The notes: a model not told the origin generated them from the letters alone. Counted from the first letter of the stretch, positions 26,096 through 35,252 are shown. The stretch: 64,000 bases of DNA from Shewanella halifaxensis HAW-EB4 (GCF_000019185.1 NC_010334.1:4464001-4528000); one strand, 5' to 3'. Program-made: numbers and translations.

Positions 26096-26136
26096 TTCCT
26101 GCTTTCCCTAGCTCCTAGGACCTTTTTTAACCTTCC

Positions 26137-26301
26137 CTAGGACCTGCTATTTTGCTTGATTAGGCCAACCCAAAAGGCGAGTTCAAGTAATACTCCAAGT
26201 ACCAGCAGCCCTGTAGCTCCTTTTGCCATTCCCGCCAAATAACACGCTATCGCCGCGCTGATTAATCCAACTAAAATAGTGACTCTCATCCATAATGTCA
26301 T
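26137..26301 (-). CDS. Small two-helix membrane protein (54 aa)
   Basis: A 54-residue open frame from ATG 26301 to TAG 26137. Its Shine-Dalgarno sequence AAGGGAG lies six bases before the ATG. The protein begins 'MTLWMRVTILVGLISAAIA', continues 'CYLAGMAKGATGLLVLGVLL', and ends in 'FWVGLIKQNSRS'. Two hydrophobic segments with a short loop and a polar basic C-terminus suggest an inner-membrane protein. I do not recognise a family. The strong ribosome site and clean hydrophobic pattern argue that it is a real gene. Confidence 0.65.
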   Translation of the reverse strand: MTLWMRVTILVGLISAAIACYLAGMAKGATGLLVLGVLLELAFWVGLIKQNSRS

Positions 26302-26482
26302 AAAACTCTCCCTTACTGGTTTAGCCTGACCTTAACAAACGGTTCATCATCACACAGCTATTTCAGATTAAACTTTATTCACTCTCGCAGTAAGTAACTC
26401 AGTACTTTACCCATAAAAAACCGCGCTAACGGAAACTTAGCGCGGCTTGTCGGGAGGGACTAGTTAAATATAAGCATATTTC

Positions 26483-28162
26483 TTACTTATGCATTTTTCC
26501 ACCAGGCAGCTTCTCTACATAGCCAGCGGAATCCGCATGACACTCGCCACAGGAGTACTGCGCAGTAGCCCAAGGCATCTGGAACTTACCATCGTCAGTG
26601 AACTGCTTAGCCGCTGGGTCTAAGTCGATAGTGAATAGATGAGACTTCACATCACCGAAGGCTGTTGTACCGTCTTTTCCTAGATGAGTCACTGCGCTCT
26701 TGGCAAGCTTTGGCATATGACAATCTGTACATTCAGCGACAAACTCATGTAATCCAACTGTGAACTCTTTCTTGTAATCACCAGTATGGCATGAAGTACA
26801 CTCTTTCACTGCTCCTGCATGCAGGCCGTCGCTACTATCTTGATTCACCGTTGACTTGTGAGAGTCATGACAAGTTGTACAGCTCATGTTCTTTTTAGGA
26901 CCGATCTCGTCACCCGCTTGATAGCTACCGTGAGCTTCTGGAACCACACCAAGAATTTCATCGGCAGTCTGGTGATGCTTAGATAGGCCGCCACTTGAGA
27001 TAATGCGTCCACCCACTTGGCTACCATCAGGGAAGGCTGCGTTATAGGCGCTCACATACTTTGGATAATCCTTCTCTCCATCACGAGTATGACACTCAGC
27101 ACAAGTCACCGCTTTACCAAACGCCATATCTTCGGCTAGGAAATCTTCAGTAGTACGAGCCATGGCTATTTTAGTAATATTAGCGCTACTTGGAGCCTTA
27201 ATATGATCGCTACCGGCGCCATGACAGGCTTCACACTGGATGCCTTGCTCGGCAAAGGTACCGCCCATGCCAGGTAGATCATCTTGACGATCTAGGTTAC
27301 GTGTATCGTCATCTTCGGTGGTGCGTTTCCAGCCTGTAGTATGGCAATTACCACACTTATACTGGTAATTAAAGTCACCCGTTTTGTAGTTCCCCATCAC
27401 ATCTGGATCAGTAAGGTGATTCTCAGGGATATTCAACTCACCGTCGCTATTGCGAATGTTATATTGCACATTGGTACCTGTGACAATATAGCCATCGGCA
27501 TCTAACCAGCGCATCTTCCAGTGGTAGCCACCAACAACATAAGTGACATCGCTATAACTCGTTGGTGCGCCAAGATCGTTGTTTGTCGTACCATCTTCAT
27601 CGGGTCCGGCAAACTGCAGTAGATCAATGGCCCCAGTAATAGTTGATTCAGGGGTATAGGGGAAAGTGGGTTGCTCTCCGTTAGCAATTTTCTGGATCTT
27701 AAAGTTATGGCCAGTCTTAGCAAATGTCTTGTGTTGCTCACTATGACAACCCGCACACGCGGCGCTGCCAACATAAGTTAGTGGCTCTGGCACTGGCTGT
27801 GCCTCAACGGTCACAGTCACGACAGCTGATGCCTCATCGGTGCCATCGGTTATCGTATAGTTAAACTGCACCTCTCCAACCTCTGTGCCAGCAGTAAAGT
27901 CAACCTTACCCTCTTTGATCACGGCACTACCGGAGTCAACAGAAACGATAGTTAATGCATCACCATCGGCATCCGTATCATTGGCGAGCACATCAATTGT
28001 TACCACTTCTTGAGCTAAGACATTGGCAAAGTCAGCGACTGCCACAGGGGGAGTGTTTACTTCAGGTAAATTAGTATTGTCATCATTGTCGCTACCACAA
28101 GCGGCCAACATGGTTATCATGCTGGCAAGCAGTAGTTTTTTACATGGAATGTGTGCGTTCAT
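26483..28162 (-). CDS. Octaheme c-type cytochrome lipoprotein with Ig/cadherin-like domain
   Basis: About 559 residues. A lipobox signal ends 'MLAACGSDND'. Residues about 35-120 form an Ig/cadherin-like domain of the kind found in large adhesins ('VLANDTDADGDALTIVSVDSG', 'FNYTITDGTDEAS'). After a Pro-rich linker come eight CxxCH sites: CAGCH, CGNCH, CEACH, CAECH, CTTCH, CTSCH, CTDCH, CGECH. The spacing suggests a c554/octaheme-like multihaem domain, probably electron transfer or reductase at the cell surface or periplasm; the substrate is unknown. ATG 28162 has GAGGA upstream, and the longer frame is not needed. It follows a kinase/regulator pair on the same strand, its likely controllers. 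Confidence 0.85.
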   Translation of the reverse strand: MNAHIPCKKLLLASMITMLAACGSDNDDNTNLPEVNTPPVAVADFANVLAQEVVTIDVLANDTDADGDALTIVSVDSGSAVIKEGKVDFTAGTEVGEVQFNYTITDGTDEASAVVTVTVEAQPVPEPLTYVGSAACAGCHSEQHKTFAKTGHNFKIQKIANGEQPTFPYTPESTITGAIDLLQFAGPDEDGTTNNDLGAPTSYSDVTYVVGGYHWKMRWLDADGYIVTGTNVQYNIRNSDGELNIPENHLTDPDVMGNYKTGDFNYQYKCGNCHTTGWKRTTEDDDTRNLDRQDDLPGMGGTFAEQGIQCEACHGAGSDHIKAPSSANITKIAMARTTEDFLAEDMAFGKAVTCAECHTRDGEKDYPKYVSAYNAAFPDGSQVGGRIISSGGLSKHHQTADEILGVVPEAHGSYQAGDEIGPKKNMSCTTCHDSHKSTVNQDSSDGLHAGAVKECTSCHTGDYKKEFTVGLHEFVAECTDCHMPKLAKSAVTHLGKDGTTAFGDVKSHLFTIDLDPAAKQFTDDGKFQMPWATAQYSCGECHADSAGYVEKLPGGKMHK

Positions 28163-28352
28163 AAGTTCATCCTCAACATTGCTATTCATATCGCCAACGT
28201 TGCAAGGAGTGGCGATTGATATGCCTCTATGGACATGTTTCAAGTATTGAAGAGTTACCACTAAAGAGATAGATAACTAGAATTCACGGCTACCGGAAAG
28301 TTGTGAACTATAGTTATCAACCATGAGCTAACGCACTGTTTAAATAGAATAT

Positions 28353-28991
28353 TCAGTCTTGAGAAATGTTATGATTTGTTAACACATGTTGGCCTGTATT
28401 TGTCAAAATGTAGAGCTTGTTCTCATTTTGCATAACAAGGCCTGCCTTTTTTAACTGCCGCAGATGAAAATTAAACTTTGTATGATCCTCAATTTCAACT
28501 AAACGACATAAGTCCATAAACTTAACAGCCTTATGCGTTGCCAAAACTTTAAGGGATTTACGTCGATAAGGGTTAGCCAGTGCGCTGTAGACTAAATCGG
28601 GGTCGAGATCGACGCGACTCTTGAACAGCTGTTTTTCCGCGAGGCTACGCCTTATGGTGACGATGAGCTCGTTACTTTTAAAGGGCTTAGTCATCACGCT
28701 ATCTGCGCCTTTTTTCATCGCATCGACAGCAGTATCGACGGTGGCATAGGCGGTAATAATTATAACGGCGATTAACGGCTGGTTTTGCCTCAGGTTCGAG
28801 ATAGCTTCAACCCCTGTCATGCCCGCCATCAGTAGATCCATCAGTGCTATATCAAAATGCTGCTTCTCACTCACCCTTATTGCGGCTTCCGCGCTTTCAA
28901 CAGCGGTGACACTAAAACCCTCAAGCTCTAGAATCTCAACCATATTTAGCCTAAGTTCAACGTCGTCTTCCGCCAATAGAATAGTGATCAT
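28353..28991 (-). CDS. Response regulator with ArsR-like winged-helix output domain
   Basis: About 212 residues. The receiver domain (1-120) has the acidic pair in 'LLAEDDVE', phospho-acceptor Asp in 'IALMDLLM' (about 51) and Lys in 'MTKPFKS'. The output half (about 130-212) reads 'ALANPYRRKSLKVLATHKAVKFMDLCRLVEI', 'KFNFHLRQLKKAGLV' and 'YILTNTGQHVL', a winged helix like the ArsR family and not the usual OmpR, NarL or Fis types. ATG 28991 overlaps the kinase stop codon by one base (TGATG), so the two are translationally coupled. The next gene downstream is the octaheme cytochrome. Confidence 0.88.
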   Translation of the reverse strand: MITILLAEDDVELRLNMVEILELEGFSVTAVESAEAAIRVSEKQHFDIALMDLLMAGMTGVEAISNLRQNQPLIAVIIITAYATVDTAVDAMKKGADSVMTKPFKSNELIVTIRRSLAEKQLFKSRVDLDPDLVYSALANPYRRKSLKVLATHKAVKFMDLCRLVEIEDHTKFNFHLRQLKKAGLVMQNENKLYILTNTGQHVLTNHNISQD

Positions 28992-30385
28992 CAATGCTGC
29001 TCCCGATAAAAAGTGAGTTCCACACGAGTGCCCTTCTCTTTACTACTCGTAATATGCATCTTGCCATTATGTAGTGTGACTATCTGTTCACAAATCGCCA
29101 AACCCAGCCCCGTACCTTGACCGACAGCCTTAGTCGAATAAAACAATTCTGTTGCGCGAGATAACTCTACTTGGCTCATACCACAACCAGAGTCCTCTAT
29201 AGACACACTGACTTTATGCTCATCCTGAGTCGCACTCACGATAATCGAACTATTCGTCGGTGATGCATCAATAGCATTACACAGAAGATTGATGAACAAC
29301 TCTTCTAGTTTGATTCTCTCGGCATATAAGACGATATTTTCACTGCAATCCAACTGAATATTATACTGCTTAGTGCGGTGTGACAGTAACTTCACACCGG
29401 AGTCTAAAACCTCTCTCAGAGCAACAAAACAGCGCTTACCCGAAGCGGGCCTTGCGTAACTGAGTAGCTCTTTACTAATCGATGATGCGCGTTCAATCCC
29501 CAAGCGAACGCGGCTTAGGTAGTTTGCTTCTGAATCCGACAGCTGAGGATGTTTTCGCTCCCACAGATCCAGCGCTAAAGTGGACGATGCTAGAGGGTTA
29601 TTGATCTCATGAGCGACTCCCATTGCTAACTGGCCTATCGCCTTGTACTTATCTGCCTCGATAGCACGTTTCAGTTTAGCGGCAGTCTTTTGCTCCTTCT
29701 CTAGATCAAATACTTTAAGCGCCTTAAATAGAGCAACTAAAATGACTCCACCAGCCAATGTTCGATAGATTGGTACGCTATAGTGGTACTCTGTCGGCAC
29801 TAGCCCAGAAAGCACGCCATAAACCATTAGACCGACACCGCTGAGAGCAAAGTAAAGTCCGTAGCTATGCTCTTCTTGGCGCAAGCTGTTGCCGTAGACC
29901 ACCATTCCCACTCCAGCTAGCATCGCGCTGCCAAACCCTATCAATATCCGAGTGAACTGACTGGCCTCTTCGAAACCGGTTTGATTAACCGCGAGGTGAT
30001 GAAGATCGGGGATCACTAGGTAGGCATAGCACAGTAACAGAGTGATAATTACACCGTGACCGATATGCGCTAGACGCTTATTGGTGATGGTTAAAATCTG
30101 CCAGGCAAATACCATTAAGGCGGCATAAGATAAAAATAACTTGGCTAAACAGAGCCACTGGGTCAGCAGGCGATATTGGGGGGTGATATGGTCTGTAAAA
30201 ATGAGTACATATAGCTCAGACCACTCATGAAAAGCATGGGAGAAACCAAACACCGCGAGCGCCCAAAGCGTTGGGGCTACTTTTAATTGACTGTAGCGAA
30301 AATTTCGAAATACCACTACGCAGCCCATCGAAAAAAACACGAGGCCGTAAAAAAGGTAGATATTGAAAGTCACAAAAACAGGCAT
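28991..30385 (-). CDS. Membrane sensor histidine kinase
   Basis: 464 residues. The first about 225 residues hold some seven hydrophobic segments ('LFYGLVFFSMGCVVVF' to 'LAGGVILVALFKAL'), a multi-spanning sensor with no large periplasmic domain. Then come the H box 'GVAHEINNPLASS' (about 258), the N box 'NLLCNAIDAS', and G boxes 'IEDSGCGM' and 'GQGTGLGLAI'. The core resembles NtrB/DctB-type kinases. The signal could be membrane-derived, redox or quinone state, but that is speculation. Coupled to the response regulator gene. Confidence 0.92.
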   Translation of the reverse strand: MPVFVTFNIYLFYGLVFFSMGCVVVFRNFRYSQLKVAPTLWALAVFGFSHAFHEWSELYVLIFTDHITPQYRLLTQWLCLAKLFLSYAALMVFAWQILTITNKRLAHIGHGVIITLLLCYAYLVIPDLHHLAVNQTGFEEASQFTRILIGFGSAMLAGVGMVVYGNSLRQEEHSYGLYFALSGVGLMVYGVLSGLVPTEYHYSVPIYRTLAGGVILVALFKALKVFDLEKEQKTAAKLKRAIEADKYKAIGQLAMGVAHEINNPLASSTLALDLWERKHPQLSDSEANYLSRVRLGIERASSISKELLSYARPASGKRCFVALREVLDSGVKLLSHRTKQYNIQLDCSENIVLYAERIKLEELFINLLCNAIDASPTNSSIIVSATQDEHKVSVSIEDSGCGMSQVELSRATELFYSTKAVGQGTGLGLAICEQIVTLHNGKMHITSSKEKGTRVELTFYREQH

Positions 30386-30475
30386 ATCGCCAACATAACA
30401 TCTGGCTCCGAGCTATGATTTGATCTGCTTCCTATTTTGTTAGGCTGTAACTTGCGCTAGCTCATAAAACAAAAA

Positions 30476-30503
30476 AGCCATTTAAGTTTAAAACTCAAAT
30501 GGC
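30476..30503 (-). terminator. Terminator of murA
   Basis: AGCCATTT and AAATGGCT arms with additional inner pairing, followed by a long T run on the minus strand. It lies 24 bp after murA. Confidence 0.85.
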
Positions 30504-30526
30504 TCTTCATTAAAACAGCTTAAACG

Positions 30527-31789
30527 TTACGACTTAACACGCTCGACGTGTCCGCCTAAGCCTTTAAACTTATCTTCAATATGCTCATAACCACGGTCTA
30601 AGTGATAGATACGATCAACAATCGTCGTTCCTTCAGCCACAAGACCTGCAATCACAAGGCTTGCTGACGCACGTAGATCCGTTGCCATCACCTGCGCACC
30701 GTTAAGCTTCTCGATGCCATGGATGATACAGGTATTACCTTCAAGCTCCATGGTTGCGCCCATGCGGCTAAGCTCAGGAACATGCATAAAGCGGTTTTCG
30801 AAAATGGTTTCGGTAATGGTTGCGGTGCCTTCGGCGAGTGCGTTAAGCACACAGAATTGCGCCTGCATATCGGTTGGGAAACCTGGGTAAGCTACAGTCT
30901 TGATGTTTACCGCTTTAGGACGTTTACCCTGCATATCAAGCTCAATCCAATCATCACCCGTTGTGATCGATGCGCCAGCGTCTTCAAGCTTAGCCAGCAC
31001 AGACTCAAGGGTTTTAGGATCAGCCTTAGTGCAACGGATTTTACCGCGCGTCACAGCCGCAGCGACCAAGAAACTTCCGGTTTCGATGCGGTCAGGCATC
31101 ACTTGGTAGTCACAGCCTTGCAGTGACTCCACGCCCTGAATACGCACGGTATCGGTACCCGCACCTTCAATCTTGGCACCCATTGCGATTAGGCAGTTAG
31201 CCAAATCTACGACCTCAGGCTCACGGGCAGCATTTTCGATAATGGTTTCACCATCGGCCAGTGCTGCAGCCATTAGCAAGTTCTCCGTCGCGCCAACGCT
31301 GATCATATCCATAAAGATATGCGCGCCTTTCAAACGACCGTCAACACGTGCTTTGATATAGCCTTCTTTAACCTCAATCTTGGCGCCCATCTGCTCAAGA
31401 CCTTGCAAGTGCAAGTTAACAGGACGTGCACCAATGGCGCAGCCACCCGGCAGAGACACATCGGCAGTACCGTAGCGTGCAAGTAGAGGGCCTAGAATAA
31501 GAATCGATGCGCGCATGGTTTTTACCAACTCATACGGCGCACAAAATTCATTTAGATTGGTGGTAGAGATACACACTTTATCAGTGCCAGAACGGGTTAC
31601 TTCAGCACCCAAGCAGCGCAGTAGCTCACAGCTGGTGTTCACATCTCTTAGGTTTGGTACGTTAGAAACATTGAAGTCAGTCTCGGCCAGCACGCCCGCC
31701 ATTAAAATTGGCAAGGCAGCATTTTTAGCGCCAGAGATAACCACGTTTCCAGCAAGTGCACCACTTGCTTCAATTTTTAATTTATCCAC
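30527..31789 (-). CDS. murA: UDP-N-acetylglucosamine 1-carboxyvinyltransferase
   Basis: First committed enzyme of peptidoglycan precursor synthesis, transferring enolpyruvate from PEP to UDP-GlcNAc. 420 residues. The catalytic cysteine, target of fosfomycin, lies in 'LPGGCAIGARPVNLHL' (about 115). 'GAKNAALPILMA' and 'TDLRASASLVIAGLVA' are conserved loops. The start is GTG 31789 with GAGAG upstream, matching 'MDKLKI'. It ends the mlaFEDCB-ibaG-murA run, an order conserved in gammaproteobacteria. Confidence 0.98.
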   Translation of the reverse strand: MDKLKIEASGALAGNVVISGAKNAALPILMAGVLAETDFNVSNVPNLRDVNTSCELLRCLGAEVTRSGTDKVCISTTNLNEFCAPYELVKTMRASILILGPLLARYGTADVSLPGGCAIGARPVNLHLQGLEQMGAKIEVKEGYIKARVDGRLKGAHIFMDMISVGATENLLMAAALADGETIIENAAREPEVVDLANCLIAMGAKIEGAGTDTVRIQGVESLQGCDYQVMPDRIETGSFLVAAAVTRGKIRCTKADPKTLESVLAKLEDAGASITTGDDWIELDMQGKRPKAVNIKTVAYPGFPTDMQAQFCVLNALAEGTATITETIFENRFMHVPELSRMGATMELEGNTCIIHGIEKLNGAQVMATDLRASASLVIAGLVAEGTTIVDRIYHLDRGYEHIEDKFKGLGGHVERVKS

Positions 31790-31810
31790 TTTAACTCTCT
31801 AAATCCGCGA

Positions 31811-32062
31811 TTACATATTAAAGACTTTTTCACGCTTCCATTGTGTTGGCGTGAATGCGTTAATCGTAATAGCGTGTAACTCACCGCTAGTAATGCGATC
31901 CATTAATGGGCCGTAAATTGTCTGTTGTTGCTTCACTCGTCCCATGCCGTCAAAGCACTCACCTACAGCAACAATCTTGTAGTGTGTCCCCTCTTGGGTC
32001 ACTTTAACTTCCTCTAAAGAAAGCGCGTCTAAAAGGATGGTTTCAATTTCTTTGCATTCCAT
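31811..32062 (-). CDS. ibaG: BolA-family protein IbaG
   Basis: 83-residue BolA-like protein that partners monothiol glutaredoxins with a shared Fe-S cluster and is linked to acid stress in E. coli. 'YKIVAVGECFDGMGRVKQQQTIYGPL' contains the conserved BolA core and 'AITINAFTPTQW' ends it. ATG 32062 has AAGGTGA about nine bases upstream and matches family length; the longer frame begins with TTG inside mlaB. Confidence 0.94.
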   Translation of the reverse strand: MECKEIETILLDALSLEEVKVTQEGTHYKIVAVGECFDGMGRVKQQQTIYGPLMDRITSGELHAITINAFTPTQWKREKVFNM

Positions 32063-32075
32063 GGAACTATTCACC

Positions 32076-32369
32076 TTACTTAGCTTCTTCAATAAAGAAG
32101 TCGTTTAAATCATATAATATAATAAATTTCTTAAGCTGCTCTGAAGGCGATATTAACTTCAAAGTCGCCCCTTTGGCGGCAAATATACTGACTAACTCCA
32201 GTAAAAACGCCACACCAGCACTGTCGCAATATTCAATACCAGAGAGTTGCAAACATGCGGTATCTGGCTCCAAAATATTGCTTCGACCACTCCACAGCCG
32301 GATCACCGCATCCTGATCTAAACGACCCGATACGCTGCAATTATCCCCTTGCTGTTTAAATGTGGCCAC
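32076..32369 (-). CDS. mlaB: MlaB, STAS-domain subunit of the lipid transporter
   Basis: 97-residue cytoplasmic STAS protein that binds MlaF and supports assembly and activity of the MlaFEDB complex. 'LQLSGIEYCDSAGVAFLLELVSIF' is the STAS core with the Asp-Ser-Ala-Gly loop. The start is GTG 32369, which overlaps the mlaC stop (TAGTG); no closer ATG fits the family. Confidence 0.92.
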   Translation of the reverse strand: MATFKQQGDNCSVSGRLDQDAVIRLWSGRSNILEPDTACLQLSGIEYCDSAGVAFLLELVSIFAAKGATLKLISPSEQLKKFIILYDLNDFFIEEAK

Positions 32370-33040
32370 TAGCTTTTTTTCTCGTTAGCGTCCAAATCAA
32401 TATGCTGATTTGTCTTCTCTTTCAGCAAGTTAATCACTGATTCGATCCCTTGCTGACGCACAAGGTTGGTGATCTCCGATTGCTTCGATGATAACAAGCT
32501 AACGCCTTCGGCAATTAAGTCAAATGCTTTCCAAGTGCCATCTTTTAAGCGACGCGCCTTGAACTGTAACTTAATCGCAGGGCGACCCTGCTCGACAACC
32601 TGAATATTGACGCTGACAAACTTCTCACCGGCAAAGTCTTCGGCTCTGCCATATTCTACTGTTTGGTCAGTATACTCAGTAAATGCTTGGGCATAAGTCG
32701 AAATCAGATATCCTTTAAATGCTTCAACAAAGCGCTCGCGCTGGTCTTTAGTGGTATCACGTAGATACTGACCTAATACCTTATAAGAGGCATACTTATA
32801 ATCAACATAAGGCATCAACTCTTCGGTCACGATCACCTTTAAATGATCAGGATCCGTTGCAATCAGCTTCTCATCTTGATGAAAGCGGGCAAAGGTCTTG
32901 TTAGCAACCTCTTCAACCATAGTAAAAGGGTTACTCTGGTCGATATCAATACTTGCCTCTGCATGAGCACTAACACTCAAATTAACACTAAGCAGTGCTA
33001 TCATGGCTAACATTACGCTGCGATAAAAACCTTTAAACAT
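32369..33040 (-). CDS. mlaC: MlaC, periplasmic phospholipid shuttle
   Basis: About 223 residues with a signal peptide ending 'SVSAHA'. It carries phospholipids between the outer-membrane MlaA complex and the inner-membrane MlaFEDB complex. 'DHLKVIVTEELMPYVDYKYASYKVLGQYLRD' is typical of the MlaC fold. ATG 33040 has GGAG nine bases upstream; the longer frame uses TTG. It sits between mlaD and mlaB. MlaA is not in this window. Confidence 0.95.
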   Translation of the reverse strand: MFKGFYRSVMLAMIALLSVNLSVSAHAEASIDIDQSNPFTMVEEVANKTFARFHQDEKLIATDPDHLKVIVTEELMPYVDYKYASYKVLGQYLRDTTKDQRERFVEAFKGYLISTYAQAFTEYTDQTVEYGRAEDFAGEKFVSVNIQVVEQGRPAIKLQFKARRLKDGTWKAFDLIAEGVSLLSSKQSEITNLVRQQGIESVINLLKEKTNQHIDLDANEKKS

Positions 33041-33072
33041 CTTAAAATACTCCAACTACTTATTCTAAAAGG

Positions 33073-33543
33073 CTAATCCTTTTTGCCCATGCTATAAAGG
33101 AACTGGCCAATCAACTCTTCCAGCACTAAGGCAGAATGGGTATCTTCAATACGATCACCATCGGCTAACAGCTCAATATCGTCATCCATAAAACCAGGGG
33201 TTAACCCCAAAAACTGCTCGCCTAACAAACCTGAAGTTAAAATTGATAGGGTGCTGGTCTCAGGAAAATGCTGATAACGCTTATCCATAGCGATTGTTAC
33301 AACAGGAACCAACTTTTCAGGATCTAGGGTGATTGCACTGACGCGACCAACCACGACGCCCCCGACCTTGACAGGAGAACGCACTTTGAGGCCACCAATA
33401 TTATTAAACTTGGCATGCAGCGTATAACTGCTATCGCCGGATTTAACCTCAACATTGGCAACGTTAAATACTAATACTAGAAAGGCTGTCAATCCGGACA
33501 ATAAAAATAGACCGACTAGAATCTCAATTTTCCTTGTCAACAT
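33073..33543 (-). CDS. mlaD: MlaD, MCE-domain subunit
   Basis: 156 residues: one N-terminal membrane helix ('ILVGLFLLSGLTAFLVLVF') and one MCE domain ('LHAKFNNIGGLKVRSPVKVGGVVVGRV', 'LTSGLLGEQFLGLTPG'). It forms the periplasmic hexameric ring of the Mla transporter. Length is normal for proteobacterial MlaD. Confidence 0.97.
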   Translation of the reverse strand: MLTRKIEILVGLFLLSGLTAFLVLVFNVANVEVKSGDSSYTLHAKFNNIGGLKVRSPVKVGGVVVGRVSAITLDPEKLVPVVTIAMDKRYQHFPETSTLSILTSGLLGEQFLGLTPGFMDDDIELLADGDRIEDTHSALVLEELIGQFLYSMGKKD

Positions 33544-33616
33544 AACTCATTTACCACTCTATTGAATAAATCTAAACAATAATTAACAACTAGGAACTCT
33601 CTCAATCATCATACAA

Positions 33617-34402
33617 CTACTGACCAAACATTATCGCTGTCAGTAGGAAGTCCAACGCTAAAACAGCTAGGCTAGATTGTACTACCGTCTGAGTCGTCGC
33701 TCGACTAATCCCTTCCGGATTTGGAATAACATGGTAGCCACGATAAAGCGCTATCCATGTCACCACAACCGCAAACAGTAGGCTCTTAATCATGCAATTA
33801 ACAATATCTTCTCGCCACTCAACTGATGCCTGAAGAATCGACCAGAAGCTACCGCTATCAATGCCTTTCCACTCAACACCGACTATGTGTCCGCCATAGA
33901 TCCCCACAGCAGTAAACATCAATGCCAGTAATGGCAAGCTAATGACGCCAGCCCAAAAACGCGGCGCAATAATCTGCCTCAGTGGGTCAATCGCCATCAT
34001 CTCAAGACTCGCCAGCTGCTCGGTACTCTTCATTAGGCCAAGCTCAGCCGTTAGCGCAGAGCCCGCTCGGCCAGCAAATAGCAGTGCCGTCACCACGGGG
34101 CCTAGCTCCCTTAATAAGCTTAGAGCAACCATGGGACCTAAACTTTCTTCGGTGCCAAAGCCCACTAAAATATTATAGCCCTGCAGCGCCAGTACCATGC
34201 CGATAAACAGGCCTGAAACTAAGATAATCACCATCGACTGTACGCCCACAACATACAGCTGCCTCAACAGCAGCGGTGCACCTTTTCGAAACCTAGGGCG
34301 ATGTGCAATTGCGCCCCATAGCATCAAACCGGCTTTTCCTAGCCCAATCACAAATTCGATACTAGCCCTACCTAATCGAGCAATTTGATCAATCAAGCTC
34401 AC
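33617..34402 (-). CDS. mlaE: MlaE, permease subunit of the lipid transporter
   Basis: Inner-membrane permease of the MlaFEDB ABC complex, 261 residues. 'LIDQIARLGRASIEF' opens it, with several membrane segments and the MlaE signature 'LGPVVTALLFAGRAGSALTAELG'. I chose GTG 34402: it has AAGGAA eight bases upstream, overlaps mlaF by 14 bp, and gives the family length. The longest frame would extend 23 residues into mlaF without support. Confidence 0.96.
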   Translation of the reverse strand: MSLIDQIARLGRASIEFVIGLGKAGLMLWGAIAHRPRFRKGAPLLLRQLYVVGVQSMVIILVSGLFIGMVLALQGYNILVGFGTEESLGPMVALSLLRELGPVVTALLFAGRAGSALTAELGLMKSTEQLASLEMMAIDPLRQIIAPRFWAGVISLPLLALMFTAVGIYGGHIVGVEWKGIDSGSFWSILQASVEWREDIVNCMIKSLLFAVVVTWIALYRGYHVIPNPEGISRATTQTVVQSSLAVLALDFLLTAIMFGQ

Positions 34403-35201
34403 GGAGTAGTTCCTTCTTATAATCTTCTGCTGGGTAGTGAAACGGTACCGGACCATCAGGCTCACCACCAATAAACTGTTTTAACTTTGGATCTTCTGAC
34501 AAGCGCAGCTCTTCAGGTGTACCATGAGCGATAATGCGTTTATCCGCCAAAACATAAACATAGTCAGCAATACCAAGCACTTCGGCCACATCGTGTGAAA
34601 CAACCACAGAGGTTAAGTTTAACGCATCTGAAAGCTCTCGAATAAGCTTCACCAACACCCCCATAGAGATGGGATCCTGACCCGCGAAGGGTTCATCGTA
34701 GAGGATCATCTCAGGCTCTAGCGCAATCGCTCGCGCCAACGCAGCTCTGCGCTGCATTCCGCCAGATAATTCTGTCGGCATCAATTGTGCCGCCCCTCTA
34801 AGCCCCACGGCTTCGAGTTTCATCAACACGATTCGGCGAATAATATCTTCCGGTAGACCAGAGTGCTCCCTGAGGGCAAAAGCAACATTGTCGAATACAT
34901 TCATATCGGTAAACAGCGCGCCACTTTGAAACAGCATACTCATACGCTTACGCAGGGCAAACAACTCACTCCGGCTGCACTTATGTACATCGACACCGTC
35001 AAACTTTACAGAGCCGCTATCGGGGATTAACTGCCCACCAATAAGCTTAAGTAAGGTGGTTTTTCCGATCCCGCTTGGCCCCATAATCGCGGTAACTTTG
35101 CCCTGAGGTATCGACAGGCTGACGTCTTGAAAGATGACGCGTTCGCCGCGACTAAAGGTCATACCTTGAGTTTCAACCAATGTTTTGCGGATTTCAGTCA
35201 T
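34389..35201 (-). CDS. mlaF: MlaF, ATPase subunit of the lipid transporter
   Basis: ABC ATPase of the Mla system, about 270 residues. Walker A 'GPSGIGKTTLLKL', signature 'ELSGGMQRRAALARA', Walker B 'MILYDEPFAGQDP' and H loop 'VVVSHDVAEV' are intact. ATG 35201 has AGGG seven bases upstream; ATG 35216 lacks a site. First gene of the mlaFEDCB-ibaG-murA run, divergent from yrbG. Confidence 0.97.
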   Translation of the reverse strand: MTEIRKTLVETQGMTFSRGERVIFQDVSLSIPQGKVTAIMGPSGIGKTTLLKLIGGQLIPDSGSVKFDGVDVHKCSRSELFALRKRMSMLFQSGALFTDMNVFDNVAFALREHSGLPEDIIRRIVLMKLEAVGLRGAAQLMPTELSGGMQRRAALARAIALEPEMILYDEPFAGQDPISMGVLVKLIRELSDALNLTSVVVSHDVAEVLGIADYVYVLADKRIIAHGTPEELRLSEDPKLKQFIGGEPDGPVPFHYPAEDYKKELLRELD

Positions 35202-35224
35202 GCAAGTACCCTGCATCTAAATTA

Positions 35225-35252
35225 TGGAAACTTCCATTTTCCGTACCGGAAA
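35225..35252. promoter_or_regulatory. Adjacent dyads in the mlaF/yrbG divergent region
   Basis: TGGAA-AC-TTCCA (35225-35236) is followed immediately by TTTCCG-TAC-CGGAAA (35238-35252). They lie just upstream of mlaF. Function as operators is inferred. Confidence 0.35.

Larger units (their letters stand above)
25791..26136. other. Repeat-rich intergenic region after degS
   Basis: 346 bp with no credible gene. It holds a purine-rich stretch of AGACG/AAAAG motifs (about 25798-25870), a terminator hairpin (25983-26008), and related tandem and inverted repeats at 26064-26095. Confidence 0.6.

Noticed and set aside
30719..31126. 135-residue plus-strand frame within murA
   Set aside because: Antisense shadow; murA is intact and conserved throughout.
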